This document shows, piece after piece, positions 16,932 to 26,803 of a stretch of 64,000 bases of DNA (the first letter of the stretch is position 1; every line of letters begins with the position of its first letter). The position numbers and the translations under genes are program-made. Source of the stretch: Mesorhizobium muleiense (GTDB lineage Bacteria; Pseudomonadota; Alphaproteobacteria; Rhizobiales; Rhizobiaceae). The notes under the pieces are model-generated. The model saw only the letters and a program-made list of their open reading frames with translations, was not told the origin of the DNA and made no database searches. The stretch covers positions 62,001 through 126,000 of the forward strand of contig NZ_FNEE01000014.1 of the NCBI RefSeq assembly GCF_900099905.1, written 5' to 3'.

Positions 16932-17077
16932 CTTTGCCTCTTGACAGGATCACTGGCTAACACGATGCTTCGCTCAATACAATCCTATATCCTATACGAT
17001 TTGATAGAGGATGCCTTTAGCACCGAGCTCGGCGAGCTTTCGCCTTCCACTCCCACATCATCGAGGGACGCAAGACC
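16932..17077. promoter_or_regulatory. Divergent promoter region, gntR / alcohol dehydrogenase
   Basis: A 146-base gap, notably AT-rich around 16976-17011 with the repeated motif CCTATA. This is the likely place for promoters and the GntR operator. No exact palindrome could be fixed. Confidence 0.45.
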
Positions 17078-18304
17078 ATGAGCCTTTTCGCTGCCATAAG
17101 GCTGCCGCGTGAAATCCTCTTCGGCAAGGGCCAGCGCCATGTCATTGCAACCGTTGCGGCCAGGCTCGGCCATCGCGCTCTCGTCTGTACGGACGAGCGC
17201 TTTGCCGCAACTGTCGCCTTCGCCGAGATCATGGCGGCGCTCGAAGGCGCATCGATCGATGTTCTGGTGCACGATCGTGTGCAGCCCGATGTGCCGCGCG
17301 ACACCGTTGCCGTCTGCGTCGAGGAGGCGCGGGAGTTTGCGCCCGACATGGTGATCGGCATCGGCGGCGGCAGTTGTCTCGACATGGCCAAATGCGCCGC
17401 GTTGCTCATCAGTCACGGCGGCCTGCTCCAGGACTACTACGGCGAGTTCAAGGTGCCCGGTCCGACACTGCCGCTGATCGCGGTGCCAACGACAGCCGGC
17501 ACCGGCTCGGAAGTAACCCCCGTCGCCGTGATCTCCGATCCGGATCGCACCATGAAGGTAGGCATCTCCAGCCCGCATCTGATCGCGGCAGCCGCCATCT
17601 GCGACCCGGAACTGACGATGACATGTCCCCCGGGACTGACGGCGATCGCCGGCGCAGACGCGCTGACCCATGCGGTCGAGGCTTTTACCGCCGCCAGGCG
17701 CGGCACTGACCCCAGCCTGCCGCAACAACATGTCTTCATCGGCAAGAGCGCGCTGACCGATCATTTTGCGCTGCTCGCGATCAAGCTGCTTGGCCGCAGT
17801 CTCGAGAAGGCCTGCCGCGACCCCACCGACGAGGACGCTCGCGCCGATGTGATGATGGGCGCGCTTGCGGCCGGCTGTGCGTTCGGAACGGCCGGAACGG
17901 CAGCGGCGCACGCGGTGCAATATCCGGTCGGCGCCCTTACCCACACCGCTCACGGGCTGGGTGTCGCCACCATGCTGCCGTATGTCATGAAGTACAACTG
18001 CGCCGCCGCTGCCGCCGAGATGACCGAGATCGGCCTTGCCCTTGGTCTCGACGGCAAGGACCGGAGCACCGCTGAGATGGCCGACGCGACGATCGACGAG
18101 ATCGGCCGGCTGTTTGCAGCGATCGGGATCACGCCTACGCTGGCCAGGCTCGGGCTTCCCGCCGACAAGCTCGATTGGACGGCCGAACAGGCGCTCGGCA
18201 TCGACCGTCTCATCAAGAACAATCCGCGTCCATTCGACCCGGCAGCCATGCGCGGCCTGATCCAGGCCGCCTATGATGGCGACCTCGCCGCCTGTGTCAT
18301 GTGA
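17078..18304 (+). CDS. Iron-containing alcohol dehydrogenase
   Basis: A 408-residue group III NAD(P)-dependent alcohol dehydrogenase. It shows the dinucleotide loop IGIGGGSCLDMAK, the signature PTTAGTGSEVTPVAV, and metal ligands in DALTHAVEA (Asp, His), TAAAHAVQYP (His) and THTAHGLG (His). It is co-transcribed with a semialdehyde dehydrogenase 18 bases downstream. The pair could oxidise a hydroxy-acid such as 4-hydroxybutyrate to a semialdehyde and then a dicarboxylate, but this is inferred from the pair. It is divergent from the GntR gene that probably controls it. Confidence 0.9.
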   Translation: MSLFAAIRLPREILFGKGQRHVIATVAARLGHRALVCTDERFAATVAFAEIMAALEGASIDVLVHDRVQPDVPRDTVAVCVEEAREFAPDMVIGIGGGSCLDMAKCAALLISHGGLLQDYYGEFKVPGPTLPLIAVPTTAGTGSEVTPVAVISDPDRTMKVGISSPHLIAAAAICDPELTMTCPPGLTAIAGADALTHAVEAFTAARRGTDPSLPQQHVFIGKSALTDHFALLAIKLLGRSLEKACRDPTDEDARADVMMGALAAGCAFGTAGTAAAHAVQYPVGALTHTAHGLGVATMLPYVMKYNCAAAAAEMTEIGLALGLDGKDRSTAEMADATIDEIGRLFAAIGITPTLARLGLPADKLDWTAEQALGIDRLIKNNPRPFDPAAMRGLIQAAYDGDLAACVM

Positions 18305-18322
18305 GCAACCGAGGAGCAGGCC

Positions 18323-19810
18323 ATGAACATATCTCATCAGGCGCTGGAGGACGATCAGGACACTGCCGGCTTCCATAGATTCTCCCACGGCTTGTATATT
18401 GGCGGCCAATGGCGGCAATCCGCCGACGGCAGGGAAATCCAGGTCGTCGACCCTTCCACCGAGGCGGTGATCGCCGCGGTTCCCGATGCGACGATCGAAG
18501 ATGCCGCGGCCGCCGTCGAGGCTGCGGCCAAGGCCGCCGATGGCTGGCGCACGACGGCGCCCCGCAAGCGTTCCGAAATCCTCAGACGCTGCTTCGAGCT
18601 GATGACGCAACGTTGCGAGACGCTGGCCACCCTGATCTCGCTGGAAAACGGCAAGGCACTGCGGGATGCGCGTGGCGAGATCGCCTATGCTGCGGAATTC
18701 TTTCGCTGGAATGCCGAGGAAGCCGTTCGCATCACCGGCGAATTCGGGATGGCGCCTTCCGGCACCAACCGGATCGTGGTCGACTACGAGCCGATCGGCA
18801 TCTGCGTCCTTGTCACACCCTGGAATTTTCCTGCCGCCATGGCGACGCGCAAGATCGCGCCCGCCCTGGCTGCCGGGTGCACGGTGATTTTGAAGCCGGC
18901 CAGCGAGACCCCGCTCACCGCCTACGCGCTCGCCGCGCTCTACCAGGAGGCAGGTGTTCCGCCAGGGGTTGTCAACGTTCTGACAACCTCCAATCCCGGC
19001 CCGGTGACGGCCGCGATGCTGGCCGATCCGCGGGTGCGCAAACTCTCCTTCACCGGCTCGACCGGAGTCGGGCGCGTCCTGCTGGCCGAGGCCGCAAAGC
19101 ACGTGGTTTCGTGTTCGATGGAACTTGGCGGCAACGCGCCATTCCTGGTGTTCGATGACGCGGATCTCGATGCGGCGGTCGATGGGGCGATGGTGGCGAA
19201 GATGCGCAACGCCGGCGAGGCCTGCACGGCCGCAAACCGCATCTATGTCCAGTCCGGCGTTTACGATGCGTTTTGCGAAAGCCTCGCCAGGCGGATGTCG
19301 GCATTCACGATTGGCGCCGGCACCGACCCGGCCACGGAGTGCGGGCCGATGATCACCAGGAAGGCAGTCGACAAGATCGACCGCCTGGTCAACGATGCTG
19401 TCGCCCGTGGCGCGCGGGTGCTGTGCGGAGGCAAGGCAGGCTCGGGAACGGGATACTATTATCCGCCGACCGTGCTCTGCGACGTCCCGGCCGAGGCGGA
19501 GATGGCGCACGAGGAAATTTTTGGGCCGGTGGCGCCGATCTCGAGCTTCGAAACGGAAGCCGAAATCATCGTGCGTGCCAACAACACCGAATACGGTCTT
19601 GCCGCCTACATCTACACGCGCGATCTTGCGCGTGGAATGCGGGTGGCATCCAGGATCGAAGCCGGGATGGTCGCTCTCAACCGCGGCTTGATGTCCGATC
19701 CGGCAGCACCGTTCGGCGGGGTCAAGCAGAGCGGCCTCGGCCGCGAGGGCGGCCAGCATCACGGCATTGCCGAGTTCATGGAGGCGAAATACCTCGCCAT
19801 CAGCATCTGA
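18323..19810 (+). CDS. NAD(P)-dependent (semi)aldehyde dehydrogenase, GabD-like
   Basis: A 495-residue aldehyde dehydrogenase. The NAD-binding segment has FTGSTGVGR, the general base lies in MELGGNAPFLVFDDAD, and the catalytic Cys in NAGEACTAANR. The C-terminal region (APFGGVKQSGLGREGG) is closest to the succinate-semialdehyde dehydrogenase group. An AGGAG site precedes ATG 18323. The gene lies between an iron alcohol dehydrogenase and an alpha/beta hydrolase and probably takes the aldehyde formed by the former. The exact substrate is not certain. Confidence 0.88.
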   Translation: MNISHQALEDDQDTAGFHRFSHGLYIGGQWRQSADGREIQVVDPSTEAVIAAVPDATIEDAAAAVEAAAKAADGWRTTAPRKRSEILRRCFELMTQRCETLATLISLENGKALRDARGEIAYAAEFFRWNAEEAVRITGEFGMAPSGTNRIVVDYEPIGICVLVTPWNFPAAMATRKIAPALAAGCTVILKPASETPLTAYALAALYQEAGVPPGVVNVLTTSNPGPVTAAMLADPRVRKLSFTGSTGVGRVLLAEAAKHVVSCSMELGGNAPFLVFDDADLDAAVDGAMVAKMRNAGEACTAANRIYVQSGVYDAFCESLARRMSAFTIGAGTDPATECGPMITRKAVDKIDRLVNDAVARGARVLCGGKAGSGTGYYYPPTVLCDVPAEAEMAHEEIFGPVAPISSFETEAEIIVRANNTEYGLAAYIYTRDLARGMRVASRIEAGMVALNRGLMSDPAAPFGGVKQSGLGREGGQHHGIAEFMEAKYLAISI

Positions 19811-19821
19811 GCGGAGGAAGA

Positions 19822-20646
19822 GTGCAAAACGATCCGTTCCGCATCCGCGACCATGTCGCCGATTTCGATCAAATCGTCCAGGACATCGTTCACCGCAGCG
19901 AGGCCGTCCGCGCAACCATCCCGATGACAGCGGACATTGCCTATGGGCCGGATCAGACCGAAACCATCGACCTGTTCTTTCCCCCGGGCAAAACAAGCGG
20001 CCTGCCGGTGCACATGTTTATCCATGGCGGCTACTGGAGGATGTTCTCCAAGCGCGACTACTCATACGTCGCAGCGACGATTACCCAGGCCGGCGCGATT
20101 GCCGTCATCGTCAACTATGCGCTGATGCCCAAGGTCAGGATGGCGACGATCGTCGACCAGGTGCGCCGCGCCAAGCAGTGGGTTCTGGCCCATATCGCCG
20201 ACCATGGCGGAAACCCGGCAGACCTCACCGTCAGCGGCCATTCGGCCGGAGCACATCTTTCAACGTTCCTGTTCAACAGCGAGCATAGCCCTTCGAATGT
20301 GCGGGCCGCCCTTCTGCTCGGCGGGCTCTACGATTTGAAACCGCTCCAGGACTCCTTTCTCGCCAACGAAATTGCAATCACCGATGAGGAAGTCGCCAGG
20401 TTTACACCGCTTGCCCATCGGCATGATCCTCAAACCAAAGCGATGGTTCTGGTCGGAGCCAACGAGACGCCGCCTTTCCATCAGCAGGCAGATCGATTCA
20501 AAGAGCACCTGCTGCAGCAGGGTTCGCCGGTAACGTCGCTTGTTCTCGCCAACCGCAACCACATGGACAGTGTCAGAGATCTGGGCGTGCCTGAGAGCCA
20601 GGCGGGGGATTGCCTGACGAAACTGATTGCCAACGACGATCGTTGA
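19822..20646 (+). CDS. Alpha/beta hydrolase (kynurenine-formamidase-like)
   Basis: A 274-residue cytoplasmic hydrolase with the oxyanion motif HGGYWRMF, nucleophile elbow SGHSAGAHL, and a late His in NRNHMDSV. These are the features of the arylformamidase/carboxylesterase-like branch. GTG at 19822 is chosen because GGAGGAAGA precedes it and it lies 11 bases after the dehydrogenase stop. It may release the alcohol substrate of the operon from an ester or amide. Substrate unknown. Confidence 0.82.
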   Translation: MQNDPFRIRDHVADFDQIVQDIVHRSEAVRATIPMTADIAYGPDQTETIDLFFPPGKTSGLPVHMFIHGGYWRMFSKRDYSYVAATITQAGAIAVIVNYALMPKVRMATIVDQVRRAKQWVLAHIADHGGNPADLTVSGHSAGAHLSTFLFNSEHSPSNVRAALLLGGLYDLKPLQDSFLANEIAITDEEVARFTPLAHRHDPQTKAMVLVGANETPPFHQQADRFKEHLLQQGSPVTSLVLANRNHMDSVRDLGVPESQAGDCLTKLIANDDR

Positions 20647-20701
20647 CCCAGCAGACATGCCGGCCATGGCGGCTTAATCGCAATGGCGTCAGCAGCACGC
20701 C

Positions 20702-21511
20702 TCAGCGAGGGAAAAGAACCTCACCCATGCCAAGCACCGCGTTGTCACCGCCGTATTTCTGCGGCGCGTTGCCCAGCAGCGGCCGTTTCAAGATAGCCTC
20801 GGCGATCAGATGGCGATCGATGACGGCGGCGAAGACGCTCTCCGGCGCGCCGCATTCGACAAAACTCGGCGACAGGCTTTTCGGCGCGCGATCGAGCAGG
20901 ATCGAACCGCGACGCATCAGATAGCCAGGCATCTCGCCGGTGCCGCCGGCCACCACCAGCGTGCCGGCGATCATGCGGCTGCCGGCATTGTCGCCTGCGC
21001 CCTTCAGCACCGCGATCAGGCCGCGCCGCATCCGGTCGGCGGCAAAAGCGCCGGCTTTGCCCCTGACGATCAGCACGCCGCCATTCATGCCGGCCAGTTC
21101 GCCGGCGAGCGGCGCCCCAAGGTGATCGCCGGCATTGCCGGTTATTTCAAGCCTGCCACCGCGCATGCCGGAGCCGGCATGCGGGCCTGCATTGCCTTCG
21201 ATGGTGAGCGTGCCGCCGCGCATGGCGCGCCCGGCCTGGGCGCCGGCATCGCCGACGACGCGAACCGAACCGCCCCGCATGGCTTCCGCCACGCGGTCGA
21301 GGCGCGCGCTGCCGCCTTCGAAGACGATGTCCAGCAGGTTGTTGCCGGCGACGCGAAAGATATCGCCGACCTTCGATCCATGCTTCGACATGCCGATCCG
21401 AATCTTTTCGAAATCGCGCCTTTCGATCCCGGCAAGCCGCTCCGCCGTCAACAGCGACAGATCAAGGCGCTCGGGTGGCTCGGCGACAAGGGTGAAGGTC
21501 AGCGCTTTCAC
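20702..21511 (-). CDS. fhcC: Formyltransferase/hydrolase complex subunit C
   Basis: Subunit C (269 residues) of the Fhc complex, which converts formyl-H4MPT to free formate via methylofuran. It has the repetitive right-handed helix with recurrent MRGG and GNAG/GDAG turns that is characteristic of formylmethanofuran dehydrogenase C. The start overlaps the fhcD stop as ATGA (21508-21511). Last gene of the leftward fhcBADC operon, convergent with the hydrolase gene. Confidence 0.94.
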   Translation of the reverse strand: MKALTFTLVAEPPERLDLSLLTAERLAGIERRDFEKIRIGMSKHGSKVGDIFRVAGNNLLDIVFEGGSARLDRVAEAMRGGSVRVVGDAGAQAGRAMRGGTLTIEGNAGPHAGSGMRGGRLEITGNAGDHLGAPLAGELAGMNGGVLIVRGKAGAFAADRMRRGLIAVLKGAGDNAGSRMIAGTLVVAGGTGEMPGYLMRRGSILLDRAPKSLSPSFVECGAPESVFAAVIDRHLIAEAILKRPLLGNAPQKYGGDNAVLGMGEVLFPR

Positions 21512-22416
21512 GGCAGCATATCCTTCAGCGAATAGATGAACTTGCCGAGCTTGCCGCCGTAATTGCCGGCGCTGATGCGAACCGCGCCTCGCTTCGGCCC
21601 GAGCTCGATGACGGCCTTGATGCCGGCCTTCATCGCCGCGGCAACGGCATCGTTGGTCTCGCCGTCGATGACGATTTCCAGGACGGCGTTGATGTCGGCG
21701 CCGAGCTCACTCCTGACGACACCGCGCAGTGTCGGCGCGTAGGCTTCGTTGGCCGAGGCGATCATGCCCTTGTATTTACCGCCGATCTTGGAACCCGAAC
21801 GGGCGATGCCGCCCGGAAACGGCACGATCGCGCCCGGCACCAGGCCTATCGCGGCAACCGCGACCTCGGCGGCGAGCAAGGCCCTGGCGCTGGTTTCAGC
21901 CATGACGAAGAAATTGCCGCCGCCGACGGCAGCCTTGGTCAGCCCGGTCGTTGCTTCGCACAGGAATTCGCCGTCCATGACCGGAACGCGCCAAAAATGC
22001 CTGCCGCCGATTTTCTTGGAGATCTGCCAGCCGTCGCCGAAATAACGCAGCGCCGAACCGAGCTTCAACGCGGCGCTGCCCTCCAGTCCGGCGAAGCAGG
22101 CGGAACCCGGCGAGGTCAAGACGCACTGGCCGACGCGATTGAGCAGTTGTTTCTGCAGCTCGTCTGTTCCCATCGCAAAAATCATCACGCGGCAGCCGGG
22201 CCGGCCATCCGGTGTCGCCGATGGCGGCAGCTCGACATCGATTGCCGCTTCGCAGCCGCAGCCGATCACCGAGGTGGCGAAGCCGGTCATCGTGATCGCC
22301 GCCTGGCGCGCCCATTTCCGGTTCGGCGCGGTGATGATGATGGCGGTCGCGCGCATGCCGAAGGCCTCGGCAAAGGTATCGTCGATCACTATGCCATTTA
22401 CGCTCACGTTCGGCAT
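21508..22416 (-). CDS. fhcD: Formylmethanofuran:H4MPT formyltransferase subunit
   Basis: Transfers the formyl group between H4MPT and the methylofuran of the Fhc complex. The 302 residues show the Ftr-type N-terminus (VNGIVIDDTFAEAFGM), TAPNRKWARQAA, and the C-terminal ISAGNYGGKLGKF. ATG at 22416 lies 13 bases inside the end of fhcA, giving tight coupling. The longer upstream open frame is the fhcA gene read out of frame. Confidence 0.96.
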   Translation of the reverse strand: MPNVSVNGIVIDDTFAEAFGMRATAIIITAPNRKWARQAAITMTGFATSVIGCGCEAAIDVELPPSATPDGRPGCRVMIFAMGTDELQKQLLNRVGQCVLTSPGSACFAGLEGSAALKLGSALRYFGDGWQISKKIGGRHFWRVPVMDGEFLCEATTGLTKAAVGGGNFFVMAETSARALLAAEVAVAAIGLVPGAIVPFPGGIARSGSKIGGKYKGMIASANEAYAPTLRGVVRSELGADINAVLEIVIDGETNDAVAAAMKAGIKAVIELGPKRGAVRISAGNYGGKLGKFIYSLKDMLP

Positions 22417-24035
22417 GCCACCTCGCCGAATGGCTGTTCGCGCGCGACCGCCGAATCCGGGAAATCGAACCAGTCCAGCGACAGGCCGTAGCGCTGCTGG
22501 TGATAATCCTCCAGGCGCCGCAGCATCGCCTTGTCCGGCGACGGATTGAGCCTGAGCGCCTTGCCCCAGCGGTAGTGGGTGATCTCTCCGTCCTGCACGA
22601 CGAGATCGCCGTCCTTGAAGACATACGCCGCCTGCCCCAGCATGTTCGCGATATTGTCGTCCCTGCGGTAGACAGCGATGTCGGCTGTCGCGCCGGCGCC
22701 GAGATGGCCGCGGTCCGTCAGCCCGAGCAGCCTGGCAGGGGCCGCACGCGTCATGATGGCAATTTCCTCGAATGTGTATTCGCGGTCGATCGCGGCCAGG
22801 GTGGAGAGCGCCATGGCGGAAGGTGAAAGTCCGGCGATCATTTCGGTGCGCGCTTCCCGGCTCATCAGCAACTCGAACAGGGCCGGATAGGCGGTAAAGG
22901 GCGCGCCGTTGGGATGATCGGTGGTGAAGAAGACACGCCACGGATCGTCGATCAGGAGAAAAAGCTCAAGCCCGATCGCCCACTGCATCGTGCCATAGAA
23001 ATCCTTGCCATAGCGGTAGGGCACGATGCCGCCGCCATTGCCGTCGCCGTCATGAATGACGGATTTCTTCGGCTGCGCACTGCCACGCGCCGAAAACTGC
23101 CGCATGACGTCTGAGGAGATGGTGACGGTCTGGCCGAACATCACCTGGCCGATATCGATGGTGACTTCCGGCGTCGCGTTGACCAGTTCGGCAAGGCGCG
23201 CCGCGGCCGAGGAAAACCTGCGCTTGCCTTCCGTGCCGTAGCCATAGAACTGGAGATGGGCGAGGTGCAGCGGCAATCCTTCCGCCGCCGCGATCGTCGC
23301 GGCCGCCGTGTCCGCCGATCCGGGGCTGCCCAGATTGTTGCAATGGACATGCAGCGGATGCGGGACGCCGAGGCTGCCGACGGCGGCCTGCAGCGTCTTG
23401 ACGATCTTGCGCGAGCTGACGCCATAGGAAGGCACCACGTCGTCCAGCGAGAAGGTGCGGACGTTTTCCTTGAAGGCGGCCGCCGCGCCGGCATTGATCA
23501 CCTTGACCCCAAGCGCCCGCGTCGAGGCGACCGTCCAGGCGACATAGTCCTCGATCATCGTTGAGGAGGCGTCGTCGCGGATCATCGACAGCAGGAAATC
23601 GTCGTTGCCGAGAATGGCGAGCGTCGCCTTGTCGATGATCGGGATGTCGGCCAGTTCGAGATGGGTGTGAAGCGCGGCTCCCGGCGACATCGCCGGCTCG
23701 ACCACCGTGGTGAAACCCATCTTGGCGTAGAGGCAGCCGGTCTGGAAAGTCGACCAGCCGGCATTGGAGAGCGGCGTCGTCGCCGGCCGCGCCTGGTGCG
23801 CGGCGTGCTGCTCCGGCAACAGCAGCCGTGCCGTATTCACGTTGCCGCCGCCGATGTGGGAATGGATGTCGATGGCGCCCGCCATGACGATGCAGCCGTC
23901 AGCGTCGATGGTCCGGTCGGCAGCGCCCGCCGCCGGCGCCGCAGCGATCTTGTCGTCGCTGATCCACAGGTCGCCCTTGCCGAGACGGCCGTTGACCGGA
24001 TCGATGATGTCGCCGCCGGCGATTTTCGTCAGCAT
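22404..24035 (-). CDS. fhcA: Formylmethanofuran dehydrogenase subunit A homologue (hydrolase)
   Basis: Amidohydrolase-type subunit that releases formate from formyl-methylofuran in the bacterial Fhc complex. The 543 residues include the metal-binding HSH (AIDIHSHIGGG), a second metal region LHVHCNN, and the late Asp region FTTDHPNG. It overlaps fhcB at its start by 7 bases and fhcD at its end by 13. Confidence 0.96.
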   Translation of the reverse strand: MLTKIAGGDIIDPVNGRLGKGDLWISDDKIAAAPAAGAADRTIDADGCIVMAGAIDIHSHIGGGNVNTARLLLPEQHAAHQARPATTPLSNAGWSTFQTGCLYAKMGFTTVVEPAMSPGAALHTHLELADIPIIDKATLAILGNDDFLLSMIRDDASSTMIEDYVAWTVASTRALGVKVINAGAAAAFKENVRTFSLDDVVPSYGVSSRKIVKTLQAAVGSLGVPHPLHVHCNNLGSPGSADTAAATIAAAEGLPLHLAHLQFYGYGTEGKRRFSSAAARLAELVNATPEVTIDIGQVMFGQTVTISSDVMRQFSARGSAQPKKSVIHDGDGNGGGIVPYRYGKDFYGTMQWAIGLELFLLIDDPWRVFFTTDHPNGAPFTAYPALFELLMSREARTEMIAGLSPSAMALSTLAAIDREYTFEEIAIMTRAAPARLLGLTDRGHLGAGATADIAVYRRDDNIANMLGQAAYVFKDGDLVVQDGEITHYRWGKALRLNPSPDKAMLRRLEDYHQQRYGLSLDWFDFPDSAVAREQPFGEVACRT

Positions 24036-25135
24036 GGCAACGCCGCCTCGGCGGAGACATGACTGGCGACCAGCCGGACAACGGTCGCAGCGGAGGGCAG
24101 TTCGGACGCCGCGCGCGCGTCGACCGACCGCAGCGATCCGGTGCGGCTGGAATAGACCACCGCCTGATGATCGACGCCCGCTTCGCCGATGGCGATGGTG
24201 ACCGCAGCACCCGCGACCGGCTCATGCGTTTTCGCCAGGGCGATCAGCGCCATGCGGTTCCTTTTCTTCTTCGGCTGGACAATCGAGGACGAGATCCGCA
24301 GGTGCAGGTCGGCTTCGCCGGCAGCGATCATGCGAGCGACATCGTAACGCCAGGGATCGAACTCCGGGAAGCCGCGCGCAAAGCCGGTGCGCAGCGGAAA
24401 ACCGGTCATCCAGGTCGAGGCGAGCGCGCTTCCCCATCCGTTCTCGCTCGCCGGCAGATGCAGGCCGGATGCGCGTGATTTGCGGTTGAGATCGGTGATC
24501 AGCCCTTGCAGCATCTCCAGCGCCAGCCCGTCGGTTGCGTCGCCTGAAAACAGGAAGACGGGAAAATGCGCAGCCTCCAGGGCTTTGGCGAAATCGTCGA
24601 AATTCGACACAGGCTGCGATGTCTGGCGCCCCCTCCACTGCGCCCTCAGTGCCGCCAGCGTCGCGCCGAGGCCTGCCTCGCCGCAGGACAGCAGCGTCGC
24701 CGTCCGCCCGTTGCTCAACCGCGGCGCAGACGTTTCATTCGACCCGACCAGAAAGATCTCGCGCTGATTCTTGGCCGAGAGATCGGGGGCCGAGAGATCG
24801 GGAACCGTCTCGGCAAGCTCGCCGACAAATTGATGATGGATCTGCGGGAGTTCGCCGACGATCACCACGACATCGGCGCGCCGGCGCGTCTCGCCGGGCG
24901 CAACCGTCATCGCGCCTTTGTCGGTAAAAAGGGCGGCCTCGCGGGAAACTGCCGCGCCATCGGCATGATCATATGCCGCGCCAACCCGCTCAGCCAGAGC
25001 GATCGCCGCCCTGGTGCCGTGTATATCCGTATCCAGGCTGAAAACCGGGCACCGGCTTGACCCCAACAGCGCGGCGGCATGTGCGGCCGCGCGCTCGACC
25101 AGCGTTTCCCGGTTGCCGATCCAAGCAACCGCCAT
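24029..25135 (-). CDS. fhcB: Formylmethanofuran dehydrogenase subunit B homologue
   Basis: Subunit B of the Fhc complex. The 368 residues resemble the molybdopterin fold of archaeal FwdB/FmdB, but the length is short and no Cys-rich iron-sulfur motif is visible, as in methylotroph FhcB, which is not thought to be a redox enzyme. A short in-frame duplication gives PDLSAPDLSA around residues 132-141. First of fhcBADC, 118 bases downstream of the PCD-like gene on the same strand. Confidence 0.9.
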   Translation of the reverse strand: MAVAWIGNRETLVERAAAHAAALLGSSRCPVFSLDTDIHGTRAAIALAERVGAAYDHADGAAVSREAALFTDKGAMTVAPGETRRRADVVVIVGELPQIHHQFVGELAETVPDLSAPDLSAKNQREIFLVGSNETSAPRLSNGRTATLLSCGEAGLGATLAALRAQWRGRQTSQPVSNFDDFAKALEAAHFPVFLFSGDATDGLALEMLQGLITDLNRKSRASGLHLPASENGWGSALASTWMTGFPLRTGFARGFPEFDPWRYDVARMIAAGEADLHLRISSSIVQPKKKRNRMALIALAKTHEPVAGAAVTIAIGEAGVDHQAVVYSSRTGSLRSVDARAASELPSAATVVRLVASHVSAEAALPC

Positions 25136-25253
25136 TCACTACGCTACTTTCTGGTGCCGGCCCGATCCTAGACGAAACTGGATTGGCCGTGAACCCCGCC
25201 TGTCAGCAGATTAGCGAATGTTTTCTTACGCCATCAACAAATTCCGACCGCGC

Positions 25254-25634
25254 TTAATCATATTTGATGTAAGCGAAGCGCTGATCGGTCGGTGGAGTGC
25301 CTTCCAGCGCGCCGCCTTCCCGGGCCGGCTGCCACTGGACGACCTCCTCGATCTTTTTGGCCAGCTCGAAGTCTTTGTCGGTGATGCCCTTGGCTGCATG
25401 GTTCATCAGGCGCACCTCGACCCAGGCATAGGACGCCGTGATGTCGGGATGGTGCCATGCCGCCTCGGCGAGATGGCCGACCGTGTTGATGACCATCAGT
25501 GTCGATTTCCAGCTGTGGGTCTTATATTTGCGCCGGATCCAGCCGTTCTCGTAATACCATTTCGGCAGTTCCTTCTCGAGCCGGTCGGCAATCTCAGCTT
25601 CCGAATAGACTTTTTCCCTCGGCGTCTCGTTCAT
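25254..25634 (-). CDS. Pterin-4a-carbinolamine dehydratase-like protein
   Basis: A 126-residue member of the PCD/DCoH family. The family motif is intact: EAAWHHPDITASYAWVEVRL contains E-x3-HHP, an aromatic residue at the right spacing and a following His, with Asp further on. Such genes accompany H4MPT clusters in methylotrophs, and a role in pterin turnover or biosynthesis is inferred. It lies upstream of fhcBADC and divergent from the RFAP synthase gene. Confidence 0.86.
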   Translation of the reverse strand: MNETPREKVYSEAEIADRLEKELPKWYYENGWIRRKYKTHSWKSTLMVINTVGHLAEAAWHHPDITASYAWVEVRLMNHAAKGITDKDFELAKKIEEVVQWQPAREGGALEGTPPTDQRFAYIKYD

Positions 25635-25793
25635 CTCGACCTCCGCGAATTGCCCGGTCCGTTCTCGCGCCGAGCCAAAAGAAGATAAAACGAATGCACT
25701 CTCTGCGGCTTGCCCCTTCGACGAAAACAGCTATCATGGCGACGGGCACCTAAACTTCCATGATGCGTCTATGATGCACCCATCGGGGGGTAG
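25635..25793. promoter_or_regulatory. Divergent promoter region of the two H4MPT operons
   Basis: A 159-base gap between the leftward PCD-fhc operon and the rightward RFAP synthase-mtdB-mch-fae operon. Both promoters should lie here. No operator was recognised. Confidence 0.45.
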
Positions 25794-26762
25794 ATGTCGA
25801 ATTCTGTTACCATACGAGTGCCCGCCCGCCTGCATCTTGGCTTCCTCGATCTCAACGGCGATACCGGGCGTCGCTTTGGCAGCGTCGGGCTGCCGCTGAG
25901 CGAACCCGAAACAACAGTCACCCTGTCACGGTCCAGCGAGACCATCGTCGAAGGCGCCGACAGCCGGCGCGCCGGCGAACATCTGTCGACGCTCTGCAGC
26001 CATCTCGGCATTCGCGGTCAGCACCGTCTGGTGATCGAACAGTCGATCCCGAGCCATGCCGGCCTGGGCTCCGGCACGCAGATCGCCCTTGCCGTCGCCG
26101 CGGCGCTGCGCACGCTCCACAAACTGCCTCTCGATATCGGCAGCGATGCGACCCTGCTCGATCGCGGCGGACGATCCGGCATCGGCATCGCCAGCTTCGA
26201 AAGCGGTGGCGTCATCGTCGACGCCGGCAAGGACGACAGCGGCAGGCCGCCGCCGGTCGTGGCGCGACTGCCGTTCCCGGAAGAGTGGCGCGTCATCCTG
26301 ATCCTCGACCATGGCGGGCATGGACTGCATGGCGATGCCGAGATCGCGGCGTTTCGTTCGCTGCCGCCGTTCCCGGCATCCGGCAGCGGCGAGATCTGCC
26401 GGCGGGTGCTGATGGGCATCATGCCGGCTCTTGTCGAGCACGACCTGCAAGCCTTCGGCGCCGCCGTCACCGCGATCCAGATGCTGATCGGCACCCATTT
26501 CGCCCCGGCGCAAGGCGGCGTGTTCACCTCCAGGCGGGTCGAGAGCGTGGCCCACGGTCTCAACGAAGCAGGCGCCGTCGGCATCGGCCAGAGCTCGTGG
26601 GGACCGACAGGGTTTGCCTTCGCCCCATCGCAAGACGCTGCAGTCAGCTTCGTCAGTGCGGTTCAGCAGGCAGTTGAAGACGGCGTCGAGATCAGGATCG
26701 TCAAGGGCAGGAATTCCGGCGCGAAGATCAGTTCGACCAGACTTGATCTCGTCGGCAGCTGA
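25794..26762 (+). CDS. mptG: Beta-ribofuranosylaminobenzene 5'-phosphate synthase
   Basis: Catalyses the first committed step of the arylamine part of H4MPT, joining 4-hydroxybenzoate or 4-aminobenzoate to PRPP. The 322-residue GHMP-kinase-like protein begins VTIRVPARLHLGFLDLNGD, has the ATP-like loop PSHAGLGSGTQIALA and the late GIGQSSWGPTGFAF, all typical of bacterial RFAP synthase. First gene of the rightward H4MPT operon, 41 bases before mtdB. Confidence 0.92.
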   Translation: MSNSVTIRVPARLHLGFLDLNGDTGRRFGSVGLPLSEPETTVTLSRSSETIVEGADSRRAGEHLSTLCSHLGIRGQHRLVIEQSIPSHAGLGSGTQIALAVAAALRTLHKLPLDIGSDATLLDRGGRSGIGIASFESGGVIVDAGKDDSGRPPPVVARLPFPEEWRVILILDHGGHGLHGDAEIAAFRSLPPFPASGSGEICRRVLMGIMPALVEHDLQAFGAAVTAIQMLIGTHFAPAQGGVFTSRRVESVAHGLNEAGAVGIGQSSWGPTGFAFAPSQDAAVSFVSAVQQAVEDGVEIRIVKGRNSGAKISSTRLDLVGS

Positions 26763-26803
26763 CGGCTGGCCAACACGATCAGGTTCAAGAAGAAAGGCGA
26801 GAA

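Noticed and set aside
16985..19996. Open frame of about 1000 codons on the minus strand across the alcohol and aldehyde dehydrogenase genes.
   Set aside because: It crosses two well-supported genes and the gaps between them, with no recognisable domain; a by-product of high GC at codon position three.
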